The notes: generated by a model not told the origin, from the sequence alone. A stretch of DNA of 64,000 nt from JBDTSW01 sp963807385 (GCA_963807385.1 CAWEBQ010000003.1:744001-808000); one strand, 5' to 3'; numbered from the stretch's first letter, positions 44,385-53,995 are shown. Program-made: numbers and translations.

Positions 44385-44921
44385 TCAGAGGTCCTCGAGG
44401 AGCTTGCGCTTCGCGTCCGCAAACTCCTCGTCGGAGAGCAAGCCGGAGCTCTTCAGCTGGCTCAGCCTCTCGATCTGCCCCGCCACGTCGCCGCCGGCAG
44501 CCGGTGCTTGGCCGCCGGCCGCCTGGGTTGCCTGCTGAATCACGGCGCCGAGGTCCATTGCGCTGCCGTCTGGCGCGGCCCCGCCGCCGCCCTTCATCAT
44601 CTGGGCGATCTGCTCGGCCTGCTGCTGGGCCGACTGGCGGTTCGTCTGGATCTCGTCCCAGTGGATCTTGACGCGGGTTGGGTCGGCCAGATCCACGGTG
44701 ACCGGGAGGGTCATGCCGGGGCTCGGCCAGCGCTTGACCTTCGCCATCGCGTGGTGCTCAACCGGGGTGGGCTCAAGCCCCTCGGCGGAGACCACCAAGC
44801 TCATCACGCAGTTCGACGAGGTCGCGTCGTGGGGGGGCATGCTGGCGGACACGACCTGGGCCGTCCCCGGCACCGGCTGGCTCATCCGCTTCGACTTCGC
44901 CCAGTCCCCGATCAACCCCAT
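44385..44921 (-). CDS. SHOCT-domain protein
   Basis: 178 residues. A folded first half (GTAQVVSASMPPHDATSSNCVM...) is followed by a Gln/Ala/Gly-rich linker and a C-terminal SHOCT helix pair, IERLSQLKSSGLLSDEEFA. The SHOCT domain is a short oligomerisation motif common in actinobacteria. Function unknown. It is upstream of nothing in tandem. Confidence 0.8.
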   Translation of the reverse strand: MGLIGDWAKSKRMSQPVPGTAQVVSASMPPHDATSSNCVMSLVVSAEGLEPTPVEHHAMAKVKRWPSPGMTLPVTVDLADPTRVKIHWDEIQTNRQSAQQQAEQIAQMMKGGGGAAPDGSAMDLGAVIQQATQAAGGQAPAAGGDVAGQIERLSQLKSSGLLSDEEFADAKRKLLEDL

Positions 44922-44984
44922 GCTGCCACCCTACTCCCTCGGTCCTACCCAACCGCAGCCAGGTCGGGTCGGAACTAACGCAAA

Positions 44985-45004
44985 CCGGATCTCCTCAGAT
45001 CCGG
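44985..45004 (-). terminator. Terminator hairpin of the sulfotransferase at 44995
   Basis: CCGGATCT-CCTC-AGATCCGG, a perfect 8-bp stem. It overlaps the stop codon region of the - strand gene, and in that direction it is followed by TTTGCGTT, so a Rho-independent terminator is plausible. Confidence 0.55.
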
Positions 45005-45816
45005 GCGAAGTTCGGCCAGCGCGCCAGGTCGATCTCGTCGGGGAACAGGCTGGCGAGGTCGCGGACGTCGTCCTCCAACCGGGCGACCAGCTCCTTGCGC
45101 CAGCGCTCGGGCAGGTCCGGCTTCTCGCGCGGGGCCTTCCGTTCTAGCATCGACGCGGGGACCTCGTCGAGCGGGTCGAGCCCGAGGAACCTGAACGTTC
45201 GGCCCAGCTCCTCGAGTGTCTCGTCGCGGCAGCGCTCGAACTGCAGTACGAGGACCTGCTCGCGAGGGAAGTGATCGAGGACCCGGCGCAGCTGCGCCGC
45301 GTAGAGGCCGCGGTGGACGGAGTCTGAGACCCGCCCGAGGTCGATCGGCGCCCCCCCTTTCGATCGCCGCACCGCGCGCTCGACGCCCGATCGGAAGCGC
45401 TCGACGGGGTCGCGCAGCAGCACGAGGAGCCTCGCCTGCGGCGCCGCCTCGCGCAGCAGCGGCGGGGTCCAGAAGTCCAGCATGTAACGGGGGGTCCACT
45501 CGCCTGCGAGCGCGCCCGCGGGACGGGGGAAGAGGCTCGCGTACTCATCTTCGAAGCGGGCTCCTGGAGCCTCCTGCCAAAAGCGGTTGAAGTAATGAAG
45601 CTCCTTGGCCTGACCCTCCACGACCGCCACGCCGGGGTGCTCCTCGATGCCGCGGTACCACCACGACGTGCCCGAGCGCTGAGCCCCGATCCCCACGAAG
45701 TCCGGCGGTGCGGTGGACCACCCCTCCGGACGGCGAGGGACCTCGAGGGGCCGCGCCCAGCGCGGGAGCTCGGCCCCCTGGGCCGTCCCTTCGTCTTTGC
45801 GACTGCGTCCGAGCAT
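44995..45816 (-). CDS. Carbohydrate-type sulfotransferase (HSST-like)
   Basis: 273 residues. GIGAQRSGTSWWYRG (PAPS loop, RSGTSWW at 47-53), KELHYFNRFW (71-80), GEWTPRYMLDFW and VLLRDPVERFRSG. The close relative at 21305-22108 has the same motif order. The motifs recall heparan-sulfate sulfotransferases more than TPSTs. It is divergent from the TPST-like gene at 45858 by 41 bases. Confidence 0.83.
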   Translation of the reverse strand: MLGRSRKDEGTAQGAELPRWARPLEVPRRPEGWSTAPPDFVGIGAQRSGTSWWYRGIEEHPGVAVVEGQAKELHYFNRFWQEAPGARFEDEYASLFPRPAGALAGEWTPRYMLDFWTPPLLREAAPQARLLVLLRDPVERFRSGVERAVRRSKGGAPIDLGRVSDSVHRGLYAAQLRRVLDHFPREQVLVLQFERCRDETLEELGRTFRFLGLDPLDEVPASMLERKAPREKPDLPERWRKELVARLEDDVRDLASLFPDEIDLARWPNFARI

Positions 45817-45857
45817 GGTGGGCCGCCCGCGGCGGGCGAAGCTGGCACAGTATTCCG

Positions 45858-46763
45858 ATGCGCCGAGTGGGCCTGGGGCGGGACCCGGACGCGCCGCCCC
45901 GCGGTGCAGAGCCGGCGATCTTCATAGTCGGCGTCGCCCGGTCCGGAACCACGCTCCTGCGGCTGATGCTCGACGCCCACCCGGAGCTGGCGATCCCGCC
46001 GGAGACCCACTTCATCCCCAAGGTCATCGCGGCGGTCGCCGAGGGCCGGAGCCCACTGGAGGAGATGACCGGCCACCGGCGGTGGCCCGATTTCGGGCTC
46101 GATCCCGTCGAGCTGGCCCTTCGCCTTGATTCCCACCGCTCACTCACCGCGGGCGATGCCCTGCGCGAGTTCTACGGTCTCTACACCTCCAAACACGGCA
46201 AGTCGCGATGGGGCGACAAGTCCACCAACTACATTCGCAAGATGAAGCCGATCTCCCGCATCCTGCCCGAGGCCCGGTTCGTCCACCTGATCCGGGACGG
46301 CCGCGACGTGGCGCTCTCGCAGGTCGCGGTGCATTTCGGGCCTGCCACCGTGGAGGCGGCCGCGGAGAAGTGGCGCGCCGAGATCACCAAGGCCCGCCGG
46401 CAGGGCCCGAAGGTCCCCCATTATCAGGAGATCCGCTACGAGGACCTGATCGCCGACCCGGAGCCGGTCCTCCGCGAGATCTGCGAGGCCACCGAGTTGG
46501 GATGGGACGACGCCATGCTCGACTACCAGGATCGAGCCAGTGAGCGGATCGCGGAGATCGTGCGCGACTTCGACCGGCCCGCCGGCGATGCCGTGCCGGC
46601 CGATGTCCGTGCCGCCCACCAGTCCAACGTCTCGAACCCGCTGCAGTCCGACCGCGCTGCCCGCTGGCGGACCGAGATGCCCGCCGCCGATGTCGCGGCG
46701 TTCGAGCGGGTGGCCGGAGGCGTACTGGACGAGCTGGGCTACGAGCGCGCGTGGGCGGACTGA
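45858..46763 (+). CDS. TPST-like PAPS sulfotransferase coupled to a sulfatase
   Basis: 301 residues from the ATG at 45858. RSGTT (28-32), IPPETHF with Glu49, RWGDKSTNY with Lys121 (here ST where the others have TP), LIRDGRDVALS, RYEDLIADPEP and VLDELGYER. The stop codon TGA (46761-46763) shares one base with the ATG of the sulfatase gene. Thus a sulfate-adding and a sulfate-removing enzyme are translated as a pair. Confidence 0.87.
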   Translation: MRRVGLGRDPDAPPRGAEPAIFIVGVARSGTTLLRLMLDAHPELAIPPETHFIPKVIAAVAEGRSPLEEMTGHRRWPDFGLDPVELALRLDSHRSLTAGDALREFYGLYTSKHGKSRWGDKSTNYIRKMKPISRILPEARFVHLIRDGRDVALSQVAVHFGPATVEAAAEKWRAEITKARRQGPKVPHYQEIRYEDLIADPEPVLREICEATELGWDDAMLDYQDRASERIAEIVRDFDRPAGDAVPADVRAAHQSNVSNPLQSDRAARWRTEMPAADVAAFERVAGGVLDELGYERAWAD

Positions 46764-48328
46764 TGATGCGCTCCGCGTGGCTCCGGACGGCCGCGGCCGC
46801 GGCCGTCCTCGCATGCGCCCTGAGCCTGGCCGCCTGCGGTGGGGACGAAGCCGAGGACGGGAGGCCGATCTCCGACGGGCCCAACATCCTGCTGATCACG
46901 AGTGACGATCAGGCCCTGGACTCGTTCAACCGCCGGGTGATGCCCAGGACGTTCGAGCTGCTCGTGGACGAGGGGACGGTGCCCGAGGACTTCGTCGTCA
47001 CCACCCCGTACTGCTGCCCGTCGCGGGCCAGCCTGCTCACCGGCCAGTACGGCCATAACAACGGCGTACTGGCCAACCACTACGAGCGCCTGAAGGATCC
47101 CGACAACACCCTCCCCGTCTGGCTGCGCGACGCCGGCTACACGACCGTCCACATCGGCAAGTACCTCAACAACTACGACAAGGCCGCTCCGGACATCGGT
47201 CCCGCCCCGGGTTGGGACGGGTGGGCCACCGTGATCGGCGCGAGCTACTACGACTACGAGATGTTCGGTGCAAACGGGTCTCGCGAGTACGGCGACGACC
47301 CCGCCGACCACCTGGACAGGGTCATCACGAGACGTGCGGTGGGCGCGATCGAGGACGCCACGGCGGGAGAGCGCCCGCTTTTCCTACAGGCCGACTACTA
47401 CGCACCCCACCCTGACCCATCGGACGATCCCCGATGCGGGGATGCCGCCCTCCCGGTGCCGCGCGACAGCGACCTCTTCACGGACGCGCGAGCCCCACGG
47501 TCGCCCTCGTTCAACGAGAAGGATGTCTCCGACAAACCGCCCTTCATGCAGCGCCAGCCGCTTGATGCCCAGGCCATCAAGCGGATCGACCGCCGGTTCG
47601 GCTGCCAGCTGGCGGCGATGCGCTCCGTCGACCGCGGGATCGCGGCGATCGTCGGCGCGCTGGAGGAGGCGGGCGAGCTCGACAACACCGCAATCGCCTA
47701 CATGTCCGACAACGGGGCCGTGCGAGGACACCACCGCATCGCCGGCGGCAAGCACGTCGCCTACCGGGAGACGCTGCGGGTACCCGTCGCGCTTCGGGTG
47801 CCCCCGAACCTGCTCGACGGCGCCGAAGCACCCGGGGTGCTCGAGGGGCCCGGCGCGAACATCGACCTCGCCCCGACGTTCGTCGATCTCGCGGGCGCAG
47901 AGTCCTGTCGCGCCGATGGCGAGTGCCGCGTGATGGACGGTCGCTCGCTGGTACCGGCACTCTCCGGGGAGGAGGCGCTGGACCCCGAGCGGATCCGGCT
48001 GATCGAGATCGACGAGAACGCCAATCCCGACAAGCTCGTCGGGCCCTGCAAGTACCGGGGCATGCTCGACCAGGATCTTTTCTACCTCGAGTACGAGATC
48101 GCCCAGGATGTGGGCACCGGGGAGTGCGTCGAGGTGGACGACCGGGAGCTCTACGACCACGCCGAGGACCCCTACGAGACGGAGAACCTCCTCCCTCCCC
48201 GCGGGGGGACCCCTGCCACCGAGGTGCTCGCCGCCGAGGAGGCGGAGATCCTGGAGCTGCTGCACGACTGCCAGGGCATCGAGGGCCGCGACCCGGACCC
48301 GCCGGACGGAATCGCCTACTGCGAGTAG
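46763..48328 (+). CDS. Lipoprotein sulfatase (type I, formylglycine)
   Basis: 521 residues from the ATG at 46763 (46766 is also possible). Lipobox LAAC with Cys25. LITSDDQ (metal Asp pair) and the maturation motif CCPSRASLLTGQYGHN, with the formylglycine Cys at 84 in C-x-P-S-R. VHIGKYLNNY, YAPHPDPSDDP and SDNGAVRGHHR are typical of the N-acetylglucosamine-6-sulfatase / arylsulfatase class. It acts outside the membrane on sulfate esters. It needs formylglycine-generating enzyme, which is not in the window. purL follows after 36 bases. Confidence 0.9.
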   Translation: MMRSAWLRTAAAAAVLACALSLAACGGDEAEDGRPISDGPNILLITSDDQALDSFNRRVMPRTFELLVDEGTVPEDFVVTTPYCCPSRASLLTGQYGHNNGVLANHYERLKDPDNTLPVWLRDAGYTTVHIGKYLNNYDKAAPDIGPAPGWDGWATVIGASYYDYEMFGANGSREYGDDPADHLDRVITRRAVGAIEDATAGERPLFLQADYYAPHPDPSDDPRCGDAALPVPRDSDLFTDARAPRSPSFNEKDVSDKPPFMQRQPLDAQAIKRIDRRFGCQLAAMRSVDRGIAAIVGALEEAGELDNTAIAYMSDNGAVRGHHRIAGGKHVAYRETLRVPVALRVPPNLLDGAEAPGVLEGPGANIDLAPTFVDLAGAESCRADGECRVMDGRSLVPALSGEEALDPERIRLIEIDENANPDKLVGPCKYRGMLDQDLFYLEYEIAQDVGTGECVEVDDRELYDHAEDPYETENLLPPRGGTPATEVLAAEEAEILELLHDCQGIEGRDPDPPDGIAYCE

Positions 48329-48364
48329 AAGGGCGCCGCTGCGGCGCTCGCTAGATTGGCGCCG

Positions 48365-50593
48365 ATGACGCCGCCCGCAGCCGAGAACGCCCGACACCGC
48401 GAGCTCGGGCTGACCGACCCGGAGTACGACCGGATCACGGAGCTGCTGGGGCGTGGGCCGAACGGGGTCGAGCTCGCGATGTTCTCCCTGCTCTGGTCCG
48501 AGCACTGCGCCTACAAGCATTCGCGCAAGCTGCTGCGGCGCCTGCCGACCGAAGGCGAGCGGGTGCTCATGGGGCCGGGCGAGAACGCTGGGGCCGTGTC
48601 GGTGGGGGACGGCTGGGCCGTGGCCTTCAAGGTCGAGTCGCACAACCATCCGAGCGCGGTCGAGCCCTTCCAGGGCGCGGCGACGGGCGTCGGAGGCATC
48701 CTGCGCGACGTGTTCGCGCTCGGCGCCCGCCCGATCGCGATCCTCGACTCCCTTCGCTTCGGCGAGCTCAGCTCCGAGCGTTCGCGCTACCTCTTCGACC
48801 GCGTCGTCGCCGGGATCGGGCATTACGGCAACTCGATCGGCGTCGCAACCGTGGGCGGCGAGGTCGCCTTCGAGGCGCCCTACGAGCAGAACTGCCTGGT
48901 GAACGCGATGTGCGTGGGCCTCGCACGATCGGACCGGATGGTCAGGGCGGCGGCCGCCGGGGTCGGCAACACGATCGTTCTGATGGGCGCGTCCACGGGC
49001 CGCGACGGCATCGGCGGAGCGTCGGTGCTCGCCTCGGCCGAGCTCTCCGAGGACGACGAGTCCAAGCGGCCGAGCGTCCAGATCGGTGACCCTTTCGAGG
49101 AGTCCAAGCTGCTCGAGTGCTGCCTCGAGCTGCTCGACCGCGAGCTGCTCGTCTCGCTCCAGGATCTGGGAGCGGCCGGGCTCACGTCCTCGGCCGGCGA
49201 GATGGCCTCCGCCGGAGGGGTCGGCATCGACATCGATGTGGCGAGGGTGCCGCTGCGAGAGGCGGACATGGAGCCCTTCGAGATCATGGTCTCCGAGTCG
49301 CAGGAGCGGATGCTCGCCGTGGTGGAGCCGGCCCGCGTGGACGAGGTCATCGCCGTGTGCGAGCGCTGGCAGACCAGCGCCGCAGCGATCGGCGAAGTCA
49401 CGGACGCCGGCGCCCTGCGAATCCTCAGCGGCTCCGAGGTCGTGGGCGATGTTCCCGTCTCGGCCCTGGTCGACGGCTGCCCGCTCTACGACCTGGAGCC
49501 CGAGGATCCCGGCGAGTGGATCTACGGCAACGAGGCGACGCTCGACGGCGGCGCCGACCCGGGCGAGACGCTGCTCGCGCTGCTCGGCGCGCCGACGATC
49601 GCGAGCAAGCGCTGGGCCTTCGAGCAGTACGACTCGATCGTCGGCTCGCGGACCGTGCGACGCCCGGAGGAGGGGGCCGCGGCGGTGCTCCAGATCCCGG
49701 AGGCGGGAACCGCGATCGCCGCCTCCATCGACGGCAACGGGCGCCGCGTAGCGTGCGACCCATACCGCGGGACGATCGAGGCGGTGCTCGAGTGCGCGGC
49801 GAACCTCGCCTGCGTCGGCGCCGAGCCGCTCGGCCTTACGAACTGCCTCAACTTCGGTAACCCGGAAAGGCCGACCGTCGCCTGGCAGCTCGATCGCTCG
49901 ACGCAGGGCCTGGCCGACGCCTGCGAGGCGCTCGGCGTTCCGGTCGTCGGGGGCAACGTCTCGCTGTACAACGAGACCGAGGACGGTCCCATCTACCCAA
50001 CCCCGGTGGTCGGGCTCGTCGGCGAGCTTCCCGAGGCGGACGCCGCACCCGGCCTCCGACCCGAGGCCGGCGATCGGCTCGCGCTTATCGGGCCGTTCGC
50101 TCCGTCGCTCGCGGGCTCCGAGGTGGCGAAGCTGCGCGGTGAGCTGGGCCCCGGCCTGCCGGGAACCGACCTCGCCGCCGCCGAGGCGGCGCTCTCGTTC
50201 GTCCGTGAGCTGGCCCGAGGCCGCATGGTGCACGCCATCGGCGATACGGCGGAGGGAGGTCTCGCCACGGCCCTCGCCGAGATGGCCATCGCCGGGGACG
50301 TCGGTTTGGATATCGAGCTCGACCCGTTCGTCGAGGCGCGGGGCTGCTCCGGCGAGACCGCCCTGTTCGGCGAGGGTCCCGTCGGCTTCGTCGTGGCGGC
50401 CTCGCCCGACGCGATCGACTCCATCCTCGCTGCCGCCGGGGAGGCGGGCGTCGATGCGGTGGGGCTTGGAATCGCCGGAGGGGACCGGATCGAGATCTCG
50501 GCCGCCGAGGCGGACCTGTCGGTGCCGCTGGCCGAGGCCGCGACCGCCTGGCGCTCGCTGGCGGAGCGCATGGGCGAGCCCGTCGCCGCCTGA
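48365..50593 (+). CDS. purL: FGAM synthase large subunit (small type PurL)
   Basis: 742 residues from the ATG at 48365; a TTG three codons upstream is less likely. The size is that of the PurSQL-type protein. LLWSEHCAYKHSRKLL, KVESHNHPSAVEPFQGAATGVGGILRD, GNSIGVATVGGE, SLQDLGAAGLTSS and GETALFGEGP are standard. Makes FGAM from FGAR, ATP and ammonia (step 4). It needs the purS and purQ products made 27 kb upstream. The promoter is not obvious; it is likely read with the sulfotransferase-sulfatase pair upstream. Confidence 0.97.
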   Translation: MTPPAAENARHRELGLTDPEYDRITELLGRGPNGVELAMFSLLWSEHCAYKHSRKLLRRLPTEGERVLMGPGENAGAVSVGDGWAVAFKVESHNHPSAVEPFQGAATGVGGILRDVFALGARPIAILDSLRFGELSSERSRYLFDRVVAGIGHYGNSIGVATVGGEVAFEAPYEQNCLVNAMCVGLARSDRMVRAAAAGVGNTIVLMGASTGRDGIGGASVLASAELSEDDESKRPSVQIGDPFEESKLLECCLELLDRELLVSLQDLGAAGLTSSAGEMASAGGVGIDIDVARVPLREADMEPFEIMVSESQERMLAVVEPARVDEVIAVCERWQTSAAAIGEVTDAGALRILSGSEVVGDVPVSALVDGCPLYDLEPEDPGEWIYGNEATLDGGADPGETLLALLGAPTIASKRWAFEQYDSIVGSRTVRRPEEGAAAVLQIPEAGTAIAASIDGNGRRVACDPYRGTIEAVLECAANLACVGAEPLGLTNCLNFGNPERPTVAWQLDRSTQGLADACEALGVPVVGGNVSLYNETEDGPIYPTPVVGLVGELPEADAAPGLRPEAGDRLALIGPFAPSLAGSEVAKLRGELGPGLPGTDLAAAEAALSFVRELARGRMVHAIGDTAEGGLATALAEMAIAGDVGLDIELDPFVEARGCSGETALFGEGPVGFVVAASPDAIDSILAAAGEAGVDAVGLGIAGGDRIEISAAEADLSVPLAEAATAWRSLAERMGEPVAA

Positions 50594-50629
50594 GAATCGG
50601 CGTCGCGAATCGACACGATCGCCGGTCGC

Positions 50630-52438
50630 CTACTGGGCGGGCCTCAGCAGCTGATCTGCCGCCACCGCCCCCAGGTTCCGCGTGCGGCCGTTGGGCCAGC
50701 GGACGGTCACCCGGGCGCTGCTCGCCGAGCCGAGGCCAAAGTACAGCCGGTGATGCCCCTGCGAGTAGAGCGACGTCTCGTTCTGCCCGACCCACGCGGT
50801 CTGCTTCCTTCCCCCGGCCCGCACACTGACCCGCGCGCCGATCGCGGGCGGGTTCCCGGGATTTCCCCTCAAGTCCAGCTCCAGCCAGTGATTCGAAGGA
50901 GCCACGCCGTTCCTGAAGATCAGTGTCCGGAAGTTCCGCGGCGAGCGCCGGGACTTGGCGGAAACCAGGACGTCGCGGCGGCCGTCACCGTCGAGGTCCG
51001 GCCAGGCGAGTCGCGCCTCCTGCGGGCTGTGCACGGTCCCGAAGGTGCCCACGCGGGAGAACCTGCCGGACGAGTTCTGCCGGAAGAGGCCCTTGGAGAC
51101 GACGTCCAGGTCCAGGCGCCCGTCGTTGTCGTAATCCGTCCACGCCGCGGCGAGGCCGCGGCGTGGAAGGCCCGAAACCCCGCTCGGGGTAAGCCTGCCG
51201 GCGCGGTTCTCGAGGTAGGTACTGCCGGACGCCGAGCTCGCGTAGACGTCGAGGTCACCGTCCGCGTCCGGGTCGCCCATCGCCAGCACGGTCCCCTTCT
51301 GGGCCCCGTGCCGCCCCGGCAGGCGCTGCACCCTTCGCCAGCCGCGACGCAGCCGCGCGTAGACCTCAAACCCGCCCGGCACCACCGCGAGCACCTCGGG
51401 CTTCTCGTCGCCGCGAACGTCCATGAATCGCAGCACGTCGGTCTCGAGGCCGGCGTGCCGCAATGACCCGGACGCGCTCTGGAACGAGCCGGATGTCGTC
51501 CGGCGGTAGAGCTTCGGGGCGTCTCCCTTGCAGGTGGAGTAGAGATCCAGCCGACCGTCGCCGTCGAAGTCCACCGCCCCCGCTGCCCTGCCCCGGCACG
51601 CTCCCTTGACGAGACTGGGCCCGGCACCCCGTGGGGAGAACTCGCCCGGCGGGCCCTGGAGGAGTAGCTCGTCGTGGATGCGGCCCCGGATATCGCGGAT
51701 GCGTCCGCGCAGGCCGCCCCGGACGATGAACGCGTCGGTGCGGCGGTCCCGGTTGATGTCGGCCCAGGCAATCCCGTGACGGTCCCGCAGGTAGACCACG
51801 AAGGAGCGCTGCCGCGGGGTTCGGCCCTGCGCGCCGACGAACGCCCGGGAGAGCCGGAACGGCGGCTTCAGGTGGACGAGAATCGGGTGCGCCAGGCGCT
51901 CGGGCGACATGCGCATGCGCGAGTCGCCCTTCATCGCGAAGCTGGCTACATACCGCGACCCATTGCGCCGGACCTTGGCCGACGCCCGTGGCGTCGACGA
52001 GACCGTCGCGTCGAACATGAACGTCAACGATCCGCGGACACGCCCAGGGCCCTCATGGCGCACCGTGATGCCGCCCCGACCACTCGACAGGTAGATGCCG
52101 GGGCCGCTCGGAGGCGGAACCTGGTGATCCTCCCACCCCGGCACCCCTCGGGTCTGGCCGAGCCCGGCCTGGTAGAGGCGCTCGACGAAGCCGCCCGCGC
52201 CATCGTTGGACAAGAGCGACTGGCGGTCGAGGTGGTTGAGCGTGTAGATGTCGAGGTCGCCGTCGTCGTCGTAGTCGGCGGTCCCCAGGTCGAAGATGTT
52301 GTGATCATGGATGTCGATCGTCGAGCGCTCGAAGCCAGGCACGGCGGCGCCCGCTGTGCCAATGGCAAGCGCCAGCCCTGCCAGCCCTCCGATTGCCGCC
52401 GATGCCCACCGCATCTCCCACCAGCGTAGTTCAGGCAT
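50630..52438 (-). CDS. Secreted FG-GAP repeat protein with ASPIC/UnbV-like C-terminus
   Basis: About 602 residues from the ATG at 52438 (52414 and 52468 are in frame too). Signal peptide GLAGLALAIGTAGAAVPG. FG-GAP loops DYDDDGDLDI, DFDGDGRLDL, DPDADGDLDV and DYDNDGRLDL. The C-terminus NHWLELDLRGNPG, GARVSVRAG, QTAWVGQNETSLYSQGH and YFGLGSASSARVTVRW matches the other two copies closely. A central RDRHGIAWADINRDRRTDAF plus KGACRGRAAG block is shared too. Divergent from the sulfatase at 52451, leaving only 12 bases between the starts. Confidence 0.8.
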   Translation of the reverse strand: MPELRWWEMRWASAAIGGLAGLALAIGTAGAAVPGFERSTIDIHDHNIFDLGTADYDDDGDLDIYTLNHLDRQSLLSNDGAGGFVERLYQAGLGQTRGVPGWEDHQVPPPSGPGIYLSSGRGGITVRHEGPGRVRGSLTFMFDATVSSTPRASAKVRRNGSRYVASFAMKGDSRMRMSPERLAHPILVHLKPPFRLSRAFVGAQGRTPRQRSFVVYLRDRHGIAWADINRDRRTDAFIVRGGLRGRIRDIRGRIHDELLLQGPPGEFSPRGAGPSLVKGACRGRAAGAVDFDGDGRLDLYSTCKGDAPKLYRRTTSGSFQSASGSLRHAGLETDVLRFMDVRGDEKPEVLAVVPGGFEVYARLRRGWRRVQRLPGRHGAQKGTVLAMGDPDADGDLDVYASSASGSTYLENRAGRLTPSGVSGLPRRGLAAAWTDYDNDGRLDLDVVSKGLFRQNSSGRFSRVGTFGTVHSPQEARLAWPDLDGDGRRDVLVSAKSRRSPRNFRTLIFRNGVAPSNHWLELDLRGNPGNPPAIGARVSVRAGGRKQTAWVGQNETSLYSQGHHRLYFGLGSASSARVTVRWPNGRTRNLGAVAADQLLRPAQ

Positions 52439-52450
52439 AGTGAACGCCCC

Positions 52451-53995
52451 ATGGCAGGACCCCTCCAACTCCTGGGCCGCGCTTGCGTGCGCCCCCTGAG
52501 CATCGCCGTACTAGGAGCCTGCGTCGCCTCGCTGCTCGCGGCCGGGTGCGGCGGCGACGGGGACCCGGGCGAGGCCCCGCGGGTGAACTTCATCGTCGTC
52601 CTCACGGACGATCAGACGGTCGCGCAGATGAACGCGCGCACCATGCCCTTTACGCAGCGTCTGCTGGCGGAGGGAGGGACGAGCTTGACCGACGCGATCG
52701 TCGCGACCCCGCTCTGCTGCCCGGCGCGCGCCAGCTACCTCACGGGCCAGTACCCCCACAACCACGGCGCCTGGAACAGCTACAAGACGTTTGAGCGCCG
52801 CGACGACAACTTGGCGACGTGGCTGGACTTCGCCGGGTACAGGACGGCGATGGTCGGCAAGTACCTCAACGCGTACGAGTCGAACGCCCCCACGCCGACG
52901 ACCCCGGCGCGTGGATGGGACCAGTGGCGAATGCTCCTCGAGCCGCTCTCCTACTACGACTACGACGTCGCCGTGAACGGCCGCAGGGTGCACCGCGGCT
53001 CCCGCCCCCGCGACTACGAGACGACCTACCTCAACAATGAGGTCCGTCAGCTGATCACCCACTGGGCCCCTCAGGGGCCGCCGTTCTTCATCTGGTACGC
53101 GCCGCATGCCCCTCACGACGAGAAGGGGAAGACCAAGACGACCTGCGCGGGGCGGGCTGTGCCGGCGCCCGGCGACCTGCGCGACTTCCGCGATGCCCCG
53201 CTGCCCCGGCCGCCGTCGTTCAACGAGCCCGACACCTCCGACAAGCCCGCGTTCATGCGCGAGCTCCGGGAGCTGAGCGCCGCGGAGATCGAGGAGATCG
53301 AGGGGCTGTATCGCTGCCGGCTGGCATCCCTGCGCGAGGTCGACCGCGGGGTCGCCGACATCGCCCGCGAGCTGGAGGCCCAGGGCGCCCTGGACGACAC
53401 GGTGATCGTGGTCGCCAGCGACAATGGGCTCTTCCACGGGGAGCACCGGATCGGCGACAGCAAGCGGCTCCCCTACGCCGAGGCCGTCGACGTCCCTGTC
53501 CTGCTTCGGGTTCCGGAGGGCGTGCTCGGCGCTCCGGCCGAGAACGTCGTGCGCCAGCCGGTGTCCAACATCGACCTGGCCCCCACCCTGCTGGATCTCG
53601 CAAACGTGCCGCCCTGCAGCGGCCCGGACGCATGCCTGGCGATGGACGGGCGGTCACTCGTGCCACTGCTGAGAGGTGACGTCGAGGAGTGGCCGGAGGA
53701 TCGCGGGCGCCTGATCGAGATGCGCAACTGCGACTACTCGGGGTTGATCGCCGAGGATCAGGTGTCAATCCACTACACCTCCGTGCCACGCACCGTCGAG
53801 AAGCGAGGATGCGAGGCGGCGGAGGTCTACGAGCGCTACGACCTCGACGCCGACCCGTTCCAGCTCGACAGCCTGGCGAGCGTCGAGGCCGACATCCCGG
53901 CACCCTTGCTTGAGCGCCTCGACAGGGCCGAGACCTGCACCGGGATCGCGGGTCGCGACCCGAAGCCCCCTCCGGGGCTGAGCTACTGCGAGTAG
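52451..53995 (+). CDS. Lipoprotein sulfatase (type I, formylglycine)
   Basis: 514 residues. Lipobox LAAGC, Cys33. VLTDDQ, then CCPARASYLTGQYPHNHG with the formylglycine Cys at 89 in C-x-P-A-R, GKYLNAYE, YAPHAPHDE and ASDNGLFHGEHRIGDSKR. The closest match inside the window is the sulfatase at 46763. It lies between two ASPIC-type genes, divergent from one and convergent with the other. Acts outside the membrane on sulfated sugars or similar esters. Confidence 0.9.
   Translation: MAGPLQLLGRACVRPLSIAVLGACVASLLAAGCGGDGDPGEAPRVNFIVVLTDDQTVAQMNARTMPFTQRLLAEGGTSLTDAIVATPLCCPARASYLTGQYPHNHGAWNSYKTFERRDDNLATWLDFAGYRTAMVGKYLNAYESNAPTPTTPARGWDQWRMLLEPLSYYDYDVAVNGRRVHRGSRPRDYETTYLNNEVRQLITHWAPQGPPFFIWYAPHAPHDEKGKTKTTCAGRAVPAPGDLRDFRDAPLPRPPSFNEPDTSDKPAFMRELRELSAAEIEEIEGLYRCRLASLREVDRGVADIARELEAQGALDDTVIVVASDNGLFHGEHRIGDSKRLPYAEAVDVPVLLRVPEGVLGAPAENVVRQPVSNIDLAPTLLDLANVPPCSGPDACLAMDGRSLVPLLRGDVEEWPEDRGRLIEMRNCDYSGLIAEDQVSIHYTSVPRTVEKRGCEAAEVYERYDLDADPFQLDSLASVEADIPAPLLERLDRAETCTGIAGRDPKPPPGLSYCE

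Noticed and set aside
47384..50233. A 949-codon open frame on the - strand
   Set aside because: It is antisense to the sulfatase and purL genes. Its Arg/Gly/Val-rich, low-complexity sequence has no domain motif; high GC removes stop codons from the opposite strand.
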